DNA from: Butyrivibrio sp.
Lineage (GTDB): Bacteria > Bacillota > Clostridia > Lachnospirales > Lachnospiraceae
Direction: 5' to 3'
DNA length: 57,641 bases
NCBI GenBank assembly: GCA_024690485.1
Contig: JAILPB010000109.1
Coordinates: 1-57,641, forward strand
Positions 43,878-53,099 of the stretch are shown here, one piece after another; within the stretch, counting starts at the first letter, position 1, and each line of letters opens with the position of its first letter. The notes under the pieces are model-generated. The model did no database searches. It was given only the letters and a program-made list of their open reading frames with translations, and had not been told where the DNA came from. A program made the position numbers and the translations under genes.

Positions 43878-44708
43878 TCAGTTTACTTCTTCCTTGCCGT
43901 GCTCTCTTGCAAGGATGTATATTCTCTCGCTGTCCTCTGCAGGTTCTCCGTGGGTATCCGCATCAATAGCTGTTATAAAAAGCATTCCCGCTTCTTCCAC
44001 AAATTCCTTCATCTGCTCTAAGGTGTAGCCCCTCTGAAGGTGAGTTTCGATAGAGCGCTCAAAGAGGTCTTTACTGGAATCATCCTTACATTTTACAAAA
44101 ATTGTAAGGTCATATTCATTGATATCCGTATCCACATCATAGAAATTTTCCCAGATAAAACTGCAATCATCGCGGTTTTCAGCTATTGTCACATCTCCTA
44201 TGACGTCCTTGTATTTGTGCTTCGTATTAAAATCAAAAAGAAACAGTCCTCCGGGATACAGATAGTTATTAACCAGCGTAAATGCTTTCCTTATCTGCTC
44301 ATCCTCAATTAGATAATTTATACTGTCGCAGACGCTGACTATGGTTCCCGCTGTGCAGAAGAGATCAAGCTCGCACATATCCTGCTCAAGGTACATGATA
44401 TCAAGGCCTGACTCCTCCTTCTTTTTCCTTGCTATTCCAAGCATATCTCCGGAGTTATCTACGCCCACCATATCGTAGCCAAGACCAGCCATCTCCTCTG
44501 TAAAACTTCCAGTGCCGCAGCCAAGCTCAACCACAAGGTTTTTTTCCTGCAGCAGAGGATCCTTATCTTCAGATGAATCCTCCTTGTCGTAGGGCTTTGA
44601 AATACCGTAGTCTCCAATCAGCTGGGATATAAATTCTGCCCACTGTTTATATGGAGTCTCATCCATAAATTCATCATAAACTTTTGCAAAGTCTGTATAC
44701 TGTTCCAT
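43878..44708 (-). CDS. Class I SAM-dependent methyltransferase
   Basis: This 276-residue protein has the SAM-binding motif I LVVELGCGTGSFTEEMA, motif II GYDMVGVDNSGDML, and a later acidic loop (EQDMCELDLFCTAGTIVSVC). The N-terminus (FAKVYDEFMDETPYKQWAEF) fits the group of small-molecule methyltransferases of Firmicutes with a TehB-like C-terminal half. Substrate unknown. It lies 52 bp upstream of nadE on the same strand and may be co-transcribed with it. A -10 box is at 44756-44761. Confidence 0.88.
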   Translation of the reverse strand: MEQYTDFAKVYDEFMDETPYKQWAEFISQLIGDYGISKPYDKEDSSEDKDPLLQEKNLVVELGCGTGSFTEEMAGLGYDMVGVDNSGDMLGIARKKKEESGLDIMYLEQDMCELDLFCTAGTIVSVCDSINYLIEDEQIRKAFTLVNNYLYPGGLFLFDFNTKHKYKDVIGDVTIAENRDDCSFIWENFYDVDTDINEYDLTIFVKCKDDSSKDLFERSIETHLQRGYTLEQMKEFVEEAGMLFITAIDADTHGEPAEDSERIYILAREHGKEEVN

Positions 44709-44755
44709 ACTTAAACTCGCTTTTGTCTCCTGTCTTATAATCTCTATATGGGCTT

Positions 44756-44761
44756 ATTATA
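44756..44761 (-). promoter_or_regulatory. Candidate -10 box of the methyltransferase gene
   Basis: TATAAT on the minus strand lies 48 bp before the ATG. No good -35 was found. Confidence 0.4.
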
Positions 44762-44795
44762 CAACAAAATCAGCATGTGCACCTTGCAGAGCGTT

Positions 44796-44828
44796 TTTTA
44801 TTTGATAGGATTTTCCTATCAAATAAAA
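44796..44828. other. Perfect 15-bp hairpin upstream of the methyltransferase gene
   Basis: The arms TTTTATTTGATAGGA and TCCTATCAAATAAAA are exact complements with a 3-nt loop. It is AT-rich with T/A tracts on both sides, so it could terminate in either direction. It belongs to a dense run of hairpins filling 44796-44984. Confidence 0.6.
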
Positions 44829-44857
44829 ATGAGGCACTACAAAATCTGTAATGCCTC
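44824..44857 (-). terminator. Terminator-like hairpin downstream of the small exporter gene
   Basis: GAGGCATTACA and TGTAGTGCCTC (44831-44857, minus strand) pair with one G-U and are followed by ATTTTTATTTG. This is the best candidate terminator for the gene ending at 45042. Confidence 0.65.
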
Positions 44858-44868
44858 ATGTTCTATAC

Positions 44869-44984
44869 ATTTTTGAATCAAAGATTCAAAAATGCCGCAA
44901 ACAAGCCATCCTAGAGCGACTACGTCGCGGGCTTGTTTGCCTCTAGTATCATGTTCTCACGAAACCCGCAGAAAATGCGGGTTT
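44869..44984. repeat. Structured intergenic element, copy A
   Basis: The plus-strand order is as follows. Hairpin 1 (11-bp stem, 3-nt loop, 44869-44893), then a 3-nt linker. Outer arm GCAAACAAGCC (44897-44907), ATCCTA (44908-44913), and a 5-bp inner hairpin with TAC loop (44916-44928). One G, closing arm GGCTTGTTTGC (44930-44940), and a 9-nt spacer. CATGTTCTCACG (44950-44961), then hairpin 3 (9-bp stem, 44962-44984). The same order with different stem sequences occurs at 54959-55061. The active strand is unknown. Confidence 0.7.
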
Positions 44985-45041
44985 CTGCATGAACGTTCAA
45001 GAAGTCATACAACCATTAACCTATACCGGTTACCTGGCCTA

Positions 45042-45536
45042 TCAGCCTTTGATTCCGGCGATTGCTCCAAATCCAAGGAAGCTTGCAAGACCGATGATCG
45101 TGCCTGCAAGGGCAATTCCGCCGATTACTGCAAGAACGCTCTTCTTAAAGTCCATATCAAGGATACTTGCAGCAAGTGTTCCTGTCCATGCGCCTGTTCC
45201 GGGAACAGGGATTCCAACGAACAGTAAAAGTGCAACATAGAGGCCGCGTCCAGCCTTCTCCTGAAGCTTCATGCCACCCTTTTCACCCTTCTCAAGACAG
45301 AACGTGAAGAACTTGCCGATAACAGGCTTATCCTTACCCCACTCAAGTACTTTTCTTGCGAAGAAAAAGATAAAAGGCATAGGAACCATATTACCTATTG
45401 CAATAACGATATATGCAAGAAGGAGATTGAACTCCGGATTGTTAGTATGTATATAATGAGCGATCGGAATAGCTCCTCTAAGTTCAACAAGGGGAACCAT
45501 GCTCCACAAAAATACGACTATAAAATTTTTCAGCAT
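45042..45536 (-). CDS. Putative small multidrug export protein (Sm_multidrug_ex family)
   Basis: This 164-residue protein has four hydrophobic segments. It opens with MLKNFIVVFLWSMVPLVELRGAIPIA, whose PxxELRGAIP motif marks the COG2426/Sm_multidrug_ex family. GIPVPGTGAWTGTLAASIL follows, and then two C-terminal helices. The export role is only a family label; no substrate is proven. The gene lies after hisC on the same strand but behind a strong terminator. Confidence 0.85.
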   Translation of the reverse strand: MLKNFIVVFLWSMVPLVELRGAIPIAHYIHTNNPEFNLLLAYIVIAIGNMVPMPFIFFFARKVLEWGKDKPVIGKFFTFCLEKGEKGGMKLQEKAGRGLYVALLLFVGIPVPGTGAWTGTLAASILDMDFKKSVLAVIGGIALAGTIIGLASFLGFGAIAGIKG

Positions 45537-45547
45537 AACTGTAACCT

Positions 45548-45602
45548 TTCAAAATATAAATCTGATAGAATTAACACTTCAGTGCACAATTCTATCAGAT
45601 TT
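45548..45602 (-). terminator. Terminator of hisC
   Basis: A perfect 15-bp stem (AAATCTGATAGAATT, 45558-45602) encloses a 15-nt loop that itself contains CACT/AGTG. TATATTTTG follows on the minus strand. Confidence 0.85.
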
Positions 45603-45627
45603 AAAGCTCTTAAACAACAAAACTTTT

Positions 45628-46689
45628 TTACTTCAGATATTCTCTGAGGAAACCGATCATTTTATCCATCTGCTCATCGGTTCCTATGGTAATCCTGAGG
45701 TAGTCTCCTATTCTGTCCTTATTCCAGTGTCTTACGAATATCTTCTGCTCCCTAAGGGCATTGAAGAGTTCCTCACCGGATACCTTTTCGTGCTTTGCAA
45801 AGAGGAAGTTCGTCTTGGAATCAGGGAAGCTAAATCCAAGTTCAGAGAGTTCCTTCTTTACGCGCTCTCTTGTATTAACAATTTTTGCGCAGGTCTCCTT
45901 GAAATACTTATCATCGCTGATTGCAGCGGCGCCCATCTCGATAGACGGAATATTCATGGTATATGAATTGAAGGAGAACTTTACATCCTTCATGTACTTA
46001 ATGAGCTTTTTACAGCCAAAGGCAAAGCCTATACGCATTCCGGCCATAGCTCTTGATTTGGAAAAGGTCTGAACCACCAGCAGGTTGTCATACTTTTCAA
46101 TAAGGGGAAGAGCGCTTTCTCCGCCAAAATCTATGTAAGCCTCATCCACAATGACGACGCTGTCCTTATTATGGGCAACAACCTCTTCAATCTTGGATAC
46201 AGGCTCAAATATACCAACAGGAGCGTTGGGATTAGCTATTATGACGCCTCCGTTTGGTGTATTTTCAGAATAGAACTTCTCAAGGGGAATCATAAAGTCA
46301 TCATCCAATGGAATAGTCTTATAAGGGACCCTGTAAAGCTCAGCCCATACATCATAGAAGGAATAGGTTATATCAGGGAAAATAACAGGCTTATCGGAAC
46401 CAAAGAAGGTAAGATATGCCATTGAAAGGACATCATCTGAGCCAACTCCGACAAATATCTGGTCCTCAGGAACTTTGTAGTAACAAGAGATAGCTTCTAC
46501 AAGCTTTGAAGCCTCAGGGTCTGAGTAGAGTCTCATGTCCTCATAATTCATGTTATCAAGAATCTTTTTCACTGCAGGAGCAGGGGGATATGGGCATTCG
46601 TTGGTATTTAACTTGATAATATCCTTATCCTTTGGCTGCTCTCCGGGCACGTAGGGAACTACGGTCCTGACAAACTTTTCATAACTCAT
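45628..46689 (-). CDS. hisC: Histidinol-phosphate aminotransferase
   Basis: This 353-residue class I/II PLP enzyme makes histidinol phosphate from imidazole acetol phosphate. Markers are LNTNECPYPPAP, VGVGSDDVL, ANPNAPVGI, VIVDEAYIDF, the PLP lysine in VVQTFSKSRAMAGMRIGFA and YLRITIGTDEQM. It stands apart from other his genes. Its ribosome site (GAGGAGG) is touched by a palindrome shared with nadE. Strong 3' terminator. Confidence 0.93.
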   Translation of the reverse strand: MSYEKFVRTVVPYVPGEQPKDKDIIKLNTNECPYPPAPAVKKILDNMNYEDMRLYSDPEASKLVEAISCYYKVPEDQIFVGVGSDDVLSMAYLTFFGSDKPVIFPDITYSFYDVWAELYRVPYKTIPLDDDFMIPLEKFYSENTPNGGVIIANPNAPVGIFEPVSKIEEVVAHNKDSVVIVDEAYIDFGGESALPLIEKYDNLLVVQTFSKSRAMAGMRIGFAFGCKKLIKYMKDVKFSFNSYTMNIPSIEMGAAAISDDKYFKETCAKIVNTRERVKKELSELGFSFPDSKTNFLFAKHEKVSGEELFNALREQKIFVRHWNKDRIGDYLRITIGTDEQMDKMIGFLREYLK

Positions 46690-46695
46690 TTTACT

Positions 46696-46726
46696 CCTCC
46701 TCTATAAACGTAGGTTTATAGCTAAT
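46696..46726. promoter_or_regulatory. Palindrome abutting the hisC ribosome site
   Basis: CTATAAAC, 4 nt, GTTTATAG (46702-46721) is identical in its arms, and in the flanking ATTAG and AGGAGG, to the site upstream of nadE. Only the 4-nt loop differs (ACCA versus GTAG on the plus strand). Confidence 0.6.
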
Positions 46727-46783
46727 TCAAGTCCCGTCGGATAAAGATATCGTAAGCGAAAAAACTTCATCTGTTCTCCGCAT

Positions 46784-47908
46784 CTAATACACCGACTTTA
46801 CATCTGTTATATCACCGGTTTCTCCTATCTTAAAGCTCCAGATCGCGTGGGCAGGAAGTCTGTGCTCCGTGAGATAATACTCGCCATCTACCTGATAGAA
46901 ATTATAGGGCGTTCCTCCGCCCACAAAGTAGGTGGCATATATATCCTCATATTCTCCACCAGATAGGCCTTCAAGGGACCTGGCGCGTATCATAGTGGCC
47001 GCATCCTGACTGCCTGTCACATCTGTAGAAACCGTGATGAAATAATATCCATTAGCATACCCCATCGCAGCCATTCCTGCCAGTGTATCAGGCACAGAAA
47101 ACTTCTTTTTTACTTTAAGTGTCCTCTTGTCGCACTTCAAAATACCGGAGGAAGTGCCATCTGCTGCAATTCCGGAGACAAAATATATATCATTCCCATC
47201 AAGATAAAATGACCTTATATAAGTGCCGTTTAATTCATCTATTTTCCTTACTTCCGTCAGATACATGCTGCCATCGCCGTCATGGTGCCTGAAAACATAC
47301 ATCTCTCCTGTAGTGGAACTCCATACGTAGAAGGCTTTTTCCACATCATCATAGACGGTATAATGGGGCCTGTTTCCTATATCATTAAAGACCTGCGTTC
47401 GCACGTAGGAATTCCCCTGCTTTTCAAAGACCAGAACTCTGTTATTCTCCGTATCATCCACCAGAATAACAGTGCCATCTCCCGCCATTGTATGGGGTTT
47501 ATCCACATCCTCAGTCAAAACATTCCACTGATTCAATGGATCCGTAAGGTTATCGTTATAAATAATCCTGTTGTGATAGCAATCCACAATAAACCAGGTG
47601 CCATCTATTTTATCTATATATGTAGGAACGCTAAGTGAGCTCTCAGGATTTTTTTGTATATCTGTGTCAGCAATTTCTTCTGCGACCTGCTCTTTACTCT
47701 GGACGGATTCATCTGCAGTTTTTATATAGTCACTGCTCTCTTCCCACTTTTTATAGCTTTCTCCGGGCTCAGGCTCTTTTTCACATCCAAGAAGGCCCAC
47801 CATAACAAGAACCATTGAAAAAAAGATCAAGAAAGGCTTACATCTATGGCATGCTGCCCTCCCCACGGCAAAATATGCTCCAGTATTTTTGCTAAAACCT
47901 AATCTCAT
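46784..47908 (-). CDS. Lipoprotein with beta-propeller-like body
   Basis: The start is ATG 47908 (MRLGFSKNTG), with GAGG upstream; the frame opens at TTG 47920. The product is 374 residues. A long signal peptide ends in the lipobox LLGC (FSMVLVMVGLLGCEKEPEPGE). A charged linker of about 60 residues is followed by repeated six- to eight-strand motifs (TWFIVDCYHNRIIYNDN, GTVILVDDTENNRVLVFEKQ, NDIYFVSGIAADG) typical of NHL-like or YVTN-type propellers. Probably surface-anchored. It lies 94 bp upstream of hisC, with no clear functional link. Confidence 0.8.
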   Translation of the reverse strand: MRLGFSKNTGAYFAVGRAACHRCKPFLIFFSMVLVMVGLLGCEKEPEPGESYKKWEESSDYIKTADESVQSKEQVAEEIADTDIQKNPESSLSVPTYIDKIDGTWFIVDCYHNRIIYNDNLTDPLNQWNVLTEDVDKPHTMAGDGTVILVDDTENNRVLVFEKQGNSYVRTQVFNDIGNRPHYTVYDDVEKAFYVWSSTTGEMYVFRHHDGDGSMYLTEVRKIDELNGTYIRSFYLDGNDIYFVSGIAADGTSSGILKCDKRTLKVKKKFSVPDTLAGMAAMGYANGYYFITVSTDVTGSQDAATMIRARSLEGLSGGEYEDIYATYFVGGGTPYNFYQVDGEYYLTEHRLPAHAIWSFKIGETGDITDVKSVY

Positions 47909-47923
47909 ACCCAACCTCAAGAT

Positions 47924-47958
47924 AAGTACAGTATTTATATACAGACTAATATGTACTT
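47924..47958. promoter_or_regulatory. Inverted repeat upstream of the lipoprotein gene
   Basis: AAGTACA and TGTACTT are 7-bp arms separated by 21 nt, in the leader/promoter region between the divergent lipoprotein and glycosyltransferase genes. Confidence 0.35.
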
Positions 47959-48028
47959 TTTTGTAAAACCATATATGTATTCTATCAGAAAAGCCAAAGA
48001 ATATGTATAAATCTATGTTCTTTGAAGT

Positions 48029-48057
48029 TTGACACTCTTACGGTTTTTAGGTAACAT
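48029..48057 (+). promoter_or_regulatory. Promoter of the glycosyltransferase gene
   Basis: The -35 TTGACA (48029-48034) and -10 TAACAT (48052-48057) are 17 bp apart. A perfect 10-bp palindrome CGAAATTTCG (48074-48083) lies in the early transcribed region. Confidence 0.65.
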
Positions 48058-48105
48058 AAAAGTGTAATATTAGCGAAATTTCGAACAGAAATGAGGGGTA
48101 TAGCT

Positions 48106-49131
48106 ATGGTTACAGTCAGTTTATGCATGATAGTCAAAAATGAGGAGGACAAGCTTAAAGCTTGCCTGGACTCTGTAAAGGATCTGGTTGATGAGATGAT
48201 CATCGTGGATACCGGATCCACAGATAAAACAGTGGAGATTGCAGAGTCCTACGGAGCAAAGGTCTTCCACTTCGAATGGACCGGCAATTTTTCAGATGCA
48301 AGAAACTATTCCTTTGAGCAGGCAACCTGCGACTTCATCTATAGCGCTGATGCAGATGAGACTATCGATGAAGAGAATCAGGAACGTTTTAAGAAATTAA
48401 AAGAAGACATAGATCTCCTTGATATAGATGTAGTTCAGATGTACTACTGTAATCAGCTAAGCTATAACACAGTATATAACTACGACAGAGAACTCAGACC
48501 AAAGCTTTTTAGGCGAATCAGAAAATTCGTCTGGGAAGATCCCATTCATGAAATGGTAAAGGTTGATTCCGTTGTTTGTAACAGCGACGTGGAAATTCAG
48601 CACAATCCATCAGAGAATCATGGTGAGAGAGACTTAATAGCCTTTAGAAACACCATAAACAGCGGAGAATATATCTCCAAGAGGCTCCATAACTTATATG
48701 CCAGAGAGCTATTCATGGTAGGAACAGATACAGATTTCTTACTTGCTAAAAAGTTCTTCGAGGAATCAGCTGCAGATAATACCAGAGACCTGGATCAGAT
48801 AAAGGAAGCAAGCTGCGTACTTGCACATATAGCTGCAATGGAAAACAACGCAGAACTGCTCCTAAAGTACTCACTTAAAGATCTTACAACCATCCCTTCC
48901 AGCGAGATGTGCTACGAGCTTGGTAATTACTACAGGAAAAAGGGAGACCTGGATGAGGCTATCGTCTGGTACTACAACGCAGTCTACGAATCAACACCTA
49001 TCTTAAACATCCACATAGGTGGCGATTATGCCCTTCAGAAAATCTCAGAGTGCTACAGAGAGCTGGGAAATCTGGAGCAGGCTGAGGACTACGAAAAAGA
49101 AGCAAATAAATGGACAATTCCAAGTAATTAG
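48106..49131 (+). CDS. GT2 glycosyltransferase with TPR-like C-terminal region
   Basis: The start is ATG 48106 (MVTVSLCMIVKNEEDKL), with GAGGGG upstream. The product is 341 residues. The GT-A fold shows the family 2 start (LCMIVKNEE), EMIIVDTGSTDKTVEIA, and DXD-like SADADE near 90. The C-terminal half has helical repeats (SSEMCYELGNYYRKKGDLDE, ALQKISECYRELGNLEQAED) like TPRs. Such SunS-related glycosyltransferases may modify proteins or wall sugars; acceptor unknown. It is transcribed divergently from the lipoprotein gene and ends at a long hairpin. Confidence 0.88.
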   Translation: MVTVSLCMIVKNEEDKLKACLDSVKDLVDEMIIVDTGSTDKTVEIAESYGAKVFHFEWTGNFSDARNYSFEQATCDFIYSADADETIDEENQERFKKLKEDIDLLDIDVVQMYYCNQLSYNTVYNYDRELRPKLFRRIRKFVWEDPIHEMVKVDSVVCNSDVEIQHNPSENHGERDLIAFRNTINSGEYISKRLHNLYARELFMVGTDTDFLLAKKFFEESAADNTRDLDQIKEASCVLAHIAAMENNAELLLKYSLKDLTTIPSSEMCYELGNYYRKKGDLDEAIVWYYNAVYESTPILNIHIGGDYALQKISECYRELGNLEQAEDYEKEANKWTIPSN

Positions 49132-49137
49132 TATAGT

Positions 49138-49220
49138 AAACCCCTGGATTTATGTTATATCAGAACCTCATTTCACAAGCTCAAAATCGGTTCTGTTCTA
49201 ACATAAACCCAGGGGTTTTT
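49138..49220. terminator. Long bidirectional terminator between glycosyltransferase and prfB
   Basis: AAACCCCTGG (49138-49147) pairs with CCAGGGGTTT (49209-49218), with inner stems TTTATGTTA and AGAACC. TTTTTCTT follows on the plus strand. It serves the convergent genes. Confidence 0.85.
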
Positions 49221-49250
49221 CTTAATCTCTTTATTATTTAAATATAACGA

Positions 49251-50396
49251 TTACTCTTCATCTCCTGAGTCACCAACGGGCTTTCCGCCTGTTGCGAGCC
49301 ACTTAAGATATGCATTGATGAAGGGATCAAGATCTCCGTCAAGAACGCCGTCAGCGTTTGAAGCCTTGAAACCTGTACGAGTATCATTGACCATTGTGTA
49401 AGGCTGAAGAACGTAGGAGCGAATCTGGCTACCCCATGCGTTATCCATTACCTCACCTCTGATACCTGCAAGCTTTGCAGCCTGCTCTTCCTGTTTCATA
49501 ATAAAGAGCTTTGCTTTAAGCATCTGCATAGCCTTGTCCTTGTTCTGGAACTGAGAACGCTCATTCTGACAAGCAACTACAACGCCTGTAGGAATATGTG
49601 TGATACGTACAGCAGATGATGTCTTATTGATGTGCTGTCCACCGGCACCACTTGAACGGTATGTATCTACTCTGAGGTCATCAGGGTTGATGTCGATATC
49701 AATATCTTCCTCAATATCAGGCATGATATCGCAGGAAACAAATGAAGTCTGTCTCTTAGCCTGTGCATTGAAAGGGCTGATACGAACAAGTCTGTGTACT
49801 CCGTGCTCTGACTTAAGAAGTCCGTAAGCATTGGTTCCTGAAATCTGGAATGTAACTGACTTAATTCCTGCTTCATCACCATCGAGAATGTCAAGAACCT
49901 CTGTTGAAAAGCCCTTTCTCTCTGCCCATCTGGTGTACATTCTGTAAAGCATTGATGCCCAGTCACAGGCCTCTGTTCCGCCTGCACCTGCATTAAGTCT
50001 AAGGATTACATCATATTTATCATAAGGTCCGTTCAAAAGGTTGCTGATACGGATCTTCTCAAGAGTATCTTCAAACTCATCAAGCTCAGATCTGATCTCT
50101 GTAGCCATATCGTCATCATCAACACCCTCAGCGTTCTGAAGGTCGATGAGGTCCATCATATCATCGTACTGCTTGTGAAGGCCTTCTACCTCTTCTACAA
50201 GATCCTGCATGTTCTTGAGGTTTCTTGTCTTCTTATTAGCCTTATCAGCGTCATCCCAGAAGTTAGGCTCTTCCATCTCGCGGGATAACTCTTCAATCAT
50301 TTTCTTTTTAGAGTCAAGATCAAGAGATGCTGTGACTTCATCCAATGTTCCGCGAAGGTTAGAAAGCTCAACCTTCATCTGATCAAGTATTACCAT
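49251..50396 (-). CDS. prfB: Peptide chain release factor 2, no programmed frameshift
   Basis: This 381-residue RF2 ends translation at UGA and UAA. The anticodon-like tripeptide SPF lies in VRISPFNAQ and the catalytic GGQ in SGAGGQHINKT. The frame is continuous from MVILDQMKVELSNL through SLDLDSKKKM, so the usual in-frame UGA and +1 frameshift of prfB are absent. The protein is full length. GAGAGG precedes the ATG. It follows secA by about 100 bp on the same strand, the usual secA-prfB order in Firmicutes. Confidence 0.96.
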   Translation of the reverse strand: MVILDQMKVELSNLRGTLDEVTASLDLDSKKKMIEELSREMEEPNFWDDADKANKKTRNLKNMQDLVEEVEGLHKQYDDMMDLIDLQNAEGVDDDDMATEIRSELDEFEDTLEKIRISNLLNGPYDKYDVILRLNAGAGGTEACDWASMLYRMYTRWAERKGFSTEVLDILDGDEAGIKSVTFQISGTNAYGLLKSEHGVHRLVRISPFNAQAKRQTSFVSCDIMPDIEEDIDIDINPDDLRVDTYRSSGAGGQHINKTSSAVRITHIPTGVVVACQNERSQFQNKDKAMQMLKAKLFIMKQEEQAAKLAGIRGEVMDNAWGSQIRSYVLQPYTMVNDTRTGFKASNADGVLDGDLDPFINAYLKWLATGGKPVGDSGDEE

Positions 50397-50404
50397 AAAA
50401 TTTT

Positions 50405-50441
50405 CCTCTCAAAGAATGCAGAGTCTGTAAAAACTCTGCAT
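50405..50441 (-). other. Hairpin between secA and prfB
   Basis: GCAGAGT and ACTCTGC-type arms (about 50418-50441) form a short stem followed by ATTCTTTGAG on the minus strand. It may be a weak terminator or a leader structure. Confidence 0.4.
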
Positions 50442-50497
50442 CCCCACACTAAATCATTGTTAACTACTTCAAATCCCGTTTATCAGAATCAGTCCTC

Positions 50498-53065
50498 TTA
50501 CTGCATTCTGCCGTGGCAGTTCTTGAACTTCTTACCACTTCCGCAAGGGCATGGATCATTAGGATAAACCTTGGCTTCCATACGCTTTACAGGCTCTTTT
50601 GCTGCGGAATCGTCCTTGTTCGTACCTGTAACCTTAGCTACCTGCTCACGCTCAACCTTCTCCTCAATATGAACATGGAAGAGAAGTCTTACTGTTTCTT
50701 CCTTGATGTTTCTGGTCATATCATCGAACATCTCGAAACCTGCAAGCTTGTACTCAATCTTAGGATCACGCTGAGCAAATGCCTGAAGACCGATACCCTG
50801 ACGAAGCTGATCCATATCGTCGATATGATCCATCCACTTTCTATCAATTACCTTAAGAAGGATTACACGCTCGATCTCTCTGATGGTCTCTGCCTCAGGG
50901 AACTCTGCTTCCTTCTCCTCATAGAGCTTTACAGCCTCTTCCTTAAGCTGCTGCTTAAGTCCGTTCTTGGTGAGCTTTGTGATTCTTCCGCGGTTGATCT
51001 TCTTAAGAGGAATAACCGGAAGAAGAAGCTCGTTAAGCTCTGTAAGATCCCACTCATCAGAATCTGTAACTTCACCTACAACAGTCTCAACAGATTCCTC
51101 AACTATGTCTGTGATCATCTTATAAACTGTATCGCGCATGCTGTCTCCGTTAAGAACTCTCTTACGCTCGTCATAGATGATCTCTCTCTGCTCGTTATTA
51201 ACCTGGTCATACTCAAGAAGGTTCTTACGGATACCATAGTTGTTATCCTCAATCTTCTTCTGAGCTGACTCAATAGCCTTTGAAAGAGCCTTGTGCTCAA
51301 TCTCCTGTCCTTCAGGAATTCCAAGAGAATTGAACATGGAAATAAGTCTCTCGGAACCAAACAGTCTAAGGAGGTTATCCTCAAGTGAAAGATAGAACTT
51401 TGATTCACCGGGATCTCCCTGACGTCCTGAACGTCCACGGAGCTGATTATCTATACGTCTACTTTCGTGACGCTCTGTACCAATGATCTTAAGACCACCG
51501 GCTGCAAGTGCTTCATCATCAAGCTTAATATCGGTACCACGACCTGCCATGTTGGTTGCGATTGTAACAGCGCCATGTTTTCCGGCCTCTGCCACGATCT
51601 GAGCTTCCATCTCATGGAACTTGGCATTTAAGACGTTGTGCTGGATACCGCGCTTCTTAAGGAGCTTACTTACTTCCTCAGAAGACTCGATTGTGATAGT
51701 ACCAACGAGAACAGGCTGTCCTTTCTCGTGAGCTGCCTGAACTGCATCAGCTACGGCATTAAGCTTTTCCTTCTTGGTCTTATAAACAGCATCCTGTAAA
51801 TCCTTTCGGATAACGGGCTTGTTTGTAGGAATCTCGATAACGTCCATTCCGTAGATATCACGGAATTCTCTCTCCTCAGTAAGAGCTGTACCTGTCATAC
51901 CGCACTTCTTCTCGAACTTGTTAAAGAAGTTCTGGAATGTGATTGTAGCAAGTGTCTTACTTTCTCTCTTAACCTTAACATGCTCTTTTGCTTCGATAGC
52001 CTGGTGGAGACCGTCTGAATAACGACGTCCGGGCATTACACGACCGGTAAACTCATCGACGTTAAGAACCTCATCGTCCTTTACGATATAGTCGTGATCC
52101 TTCTGCATAAGGTTGTTTGCACGAAGAGCAAGAATAATGTTGTGCTGGATCTCAAGGTTTTCAGGATCTGCAAGGTTATCAATACGGAAGAAGTTCTCAA
52201 CCTTTGATACACCCTGAGCTGTAAGGTTAACAAGCTTGTCCTTCTCATTTACGATGAAGTCTCCTGTCTCTTCCTGCTCAATACCCATGATAGCGTCCAT
52301 CTTGGAGAACTCTTCCATGTCCTCACCACGAGTCATCTGCTTAGCAAGAATGTCACAAGCCTCGTAAAGCTTGGTGGACTTATCACTCTGTCCTGAAATA
52401 ATAAGAGGAGTACGTGCCTCATCGATAAGGATTGAGTCTATCTCATCGATGATAGCGTAGTTAAGTCCGCGAAGAACGCACTGCTCTTTGTAAATTGCCA
52501 TATTGTCACGGAGGTAATCAAATCCAAGTTCATTGTTTGTAACATATGTGATGTCACAGCCATAAGCTTCTTTTCTCTCTTCACTTGTCATGCTGTTTAA
52601 GACAACACCAACCTTAAGTCCAAGGAACTCATGTACCTTACCCATCCACTCAGCATCACGCTTAGCAAGGTAATCATTAACTGTAACAACATGAACACCC
52701 TTACCCTCAAGGGCATCAAGATATGAAGGAAGTGTAGCAACAAGTGTCTTACCTTCACCGGTACGCATCTCTGCGATACGTCCCTGATGGAGAATAACTC
52801 CACCGATAAGCTGTACCCTAAAGTGCTCCATTCCAAGTACTCTGCAAGCAGCCTCTCTTACTGTTGCATAAGCCTCGGGAAGAATATCATCAAGAGTCTC
52901 ACCGTTTTCAAGTCTCTTTTTGAACTCATCTGTCTTAGCTCTAAGCTCATCATCAGAAAGCTTCTTCATATCAGGCTGAAGACTCTCAATTTTGTCCACG
53001 GTACCCTGGATACGCTTGAGCTCTCTCTCACTGTGTGTTCCGATAATCTTATCAATAATACTCAT
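50498..53065 (-). CDS. secA: Preprotein translocase ATPase SecA
   Basis: This 855-residue motor drives protein export through SecYEG. Walker [15 protein letters not shown] lies near residue 100. The DEAD-type motif is [17 protein letters not shown]. The helicase motif [14 protein letters not shown] and [10 protein letters not shown] are present. The C-terminal zinc motif ([14 protein letters not shown]) that binds SecB or phospholipids is complete. GGAG precedes the ATG. Full-length, typical of Firmicutes. Confidence 0.98.
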   Translation of the reverse strand: MSIIDKIIGTHSERELKRIQGTVDKIESLQPDMKKLSDDELRAKTDEFKKRLENGETLDDILPEAYATVREAACRVLGMEHFRVQLIGGVILHQGRIAEMRTGEGKTLVATLPSYLDALEGKGVHVVTVNDYLAKRDAEWMGKVHEFLGLKVGVVLNSMTSEERKEAYGCDITYVTNNELGFDYLRDNMAIYKEQCVLRGLNYAIIDEIDSILIDEARTPLIISGQSDKSTKLYEACDILAKQMTRGEDMEEFSKMDAIMGIEQEETGDFIVNEKDKLVNLTAQGVSKVENFFRIDNLADPENLEIQHNIILALRANNLMQKDHDYIVKDDEVLNVDEFTGRVMPGRRYSDGLHQAIEAKEHVKVKRESKTLATITFQNFFNKFEKKCGMTGTALTEEREFRDIYGMDVIEIPTNKPVIRKDLQDAVYKTKKEKLNAVADAVQAAHEKGQPVLVGTITIESSEEVSKLLKKRGIQHNVLNAKFHEMEAQIVAEAGKHGAVTIATNMAGRGTDIKLDDEALAAGGLKIIGTERHESRRIDNQLRGRSGRQGDPGESKFYLSLEDNLLRLFGSERLISMFNSLGIPEGQEIEHKALSKAIESAQKKIEDNNYGIRKNLLEYDQVNNEQREIIYDERKRVLNGDSMRDTVYKMITDIVEESVETVVGEVTDSDEWDLTELNELLLPVIPLKKINRGRITKLTKNGLKQQLKEEAVKLYEEKEAEFPEAETIREIERVILLKVIDRKWMDHIDDMDQLRQGIGLQAFAQRDPKIEYKLAGFEMFDDMTRNIKEETVRLLFHVHIEEKVEREQVAKVTGTNKDDSAAKEPVKRMEAKVYPNDPCPCGSGKKFKNCHGRMQ

Positions 53066-53099
53066 TTGATAAACGCTCCAATACTTTTCTATTTAAAAA

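Noticed and set aside
44892-45227. Plus-strand frames of 83-111 codons around 45.0 kb
   Set aside because: They are antisense to the small export protein and run through the hairpins of copy A.
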